64,000 nt of DNA from Taenia hydatigena (Eukaryota > Platyhelminthes > Cestoda > Cyclophyllidea > Taeniidae): the NCBI GenBank assembly GCA_036345935.2, contig JADWOT020000005.1:20624369-20688368 (forward strand), read 5' to 3'. How positions within the stretch are numbered: position 1 is the first letter of the stretch; each line of letters opens with the position of its first letter. Both the position numbers and the translations under genes were made by a program. This document shows positions 63,258 to 64,000 of this stretch, in pieces. The notes under the pieces are model-generated. The model made no database searches, was not told the origin of the DNA, and saw only the letters and a program-made list of their open reading frames with translations.

Positions 63258-64000
63258 CTCCATTTTTAGTCCTAACTCATGGTGCATCTGTGATGTTGTG
63301 CACCGATCGCAGCACTTTGTGCGAAAACCTTAGTTTATATCTTCAATTTCATTTAAGTTAGCGCCATTATCTTGCTCAAATTTAAGCTCCCTGCATTTGA
63401 AAATCTGCACACTTTCTAACTCGCCTACACAAGTAAGTCCTACTGAAAAAGATATTGAGTGAATTATATGGATTCGGAATTAGTGCCAAAATTATTGTAA
63501 ATAAAATGATTTACTATTTTGTGGCACTCAAGGTCACACGAGGACTAAACGTCGTATCATGCGACAACGCGAAGTTTGATTGGACATTTTAAAACAATTT
63601 TGTGTGGGCTAACATTACTTGGCTAATCGGAAGGTGCATTATGAGTCGGAAAACTGATAGGAGATGGGAGTGTTTGTCGCAACTCAGCAATCCTGATGAA
63701 GTTACTTTATCTCACCTGAAGAAGTTTTACCGACTGGAACTTAAAGCATGTCCACTCGACGCTTGCCGGTTTGCCTGTGTTATTATCATTCATTAATTTA
63801 TTGGTTCGAACTTCTGATTCACATTAAAACAGTACTTTCTGTCATCTCTTTAAAAATTGCGAGTGAAATTTTCATAAGTAGTCTGCATTCTGCCAATTCC
63901 GATCGACAAGTTTTATTTTCATTGTTGCCTCGTGGCGTATAATTATTTGGTTTTATTTTATTATCTTCGTCTTCGTTTCCCATCTGTGGCAGTTATCACC

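Larger units (their letters stand above)
60877..64000. other. Right end: repeat island and AT-rich sequence
   Basis: No gene is supported here. The interval 61113-63257 is a composite inverted-repeat island (separate entry). Frames on either strand are short. The last 700 bases are AT-rich with a 64-codon frame at 63602-63796 (plus) that I do not recognise. Confidence 0.6.

Overview
This window looks like nuclear DNA of a parasitic flatworm, most likely a cyclophyllidean tapeworm. I infer this from moderate AT richness, genes split into many small exons, introns as short as 34-36 bases beside introns of several kb, and divergent copies of conserved animal genes. I see no bacterial, plasmid or phage features. 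Species cannot be named from the sequence alone.

I rebuilt six gene models by matching splice signals, reading-frame phase and conserved motifs. From left to right: (1) a small orphan ORF at 37-456 (-). (2) A DM-domain (doublesex/mab-3 type) transcription factor at 12363-18428 (-) with two complete zinc modules in one transcript; its 5' exon is missing. (3) A secreted EMI plus four-FAS1 matricellular protein of the periostin/TGFBI type at 29282-34989 (-), complete at 817 codons in 14 exons. (4) The 40S ribosome assembly factor LTV1 at 36101-37813 (+), lacking only its first exon. (5) An F-box-like protein at 38348-39853 (+). (6) The DENN-superfamily trafficking protein AVL9 at 41889-50024 (+), with at least one small exon unresolved. 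(7) A secreted or cordon-bleu-like proline-rich protein at 55669-60876 (-) in eight exons, followed by a nested inverted-repeat island at about 61.1-63.26 kb.

The regions 0.5-12.3 kb and 18.4-29.3 kb hold no gene I can support. The second lies upstream of the DM-domain gene and carries several CpG-rich clusters with TGCGCA-type palindromes, so it may be its regulatory landscape. The stretch 29.3-50.0 kb is gene-dense: the EMI/FAS1 gene and LTV1 are divergent, and LTV1, the F-box gene and AVL9 follow each other in one direction. The genes have unrelated jobs (sex or cell-fate transcription, extracellular matrix, ribosome assembly, protein turnover, membrane traffic, possible actin regulation), so this is ordinary animal gene order and not a functional cluster.

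The most unusual items are the tandem DM domains, the composite inverted-repeat island at 61.1-63.26 kb with a related repeat at 3.0 kb, and a duplicated exon at the 3' end of the 55.7-60.9 kb gene. Exon joins are my own readings of GT/AG sites and phase; no transcript evidence was available.
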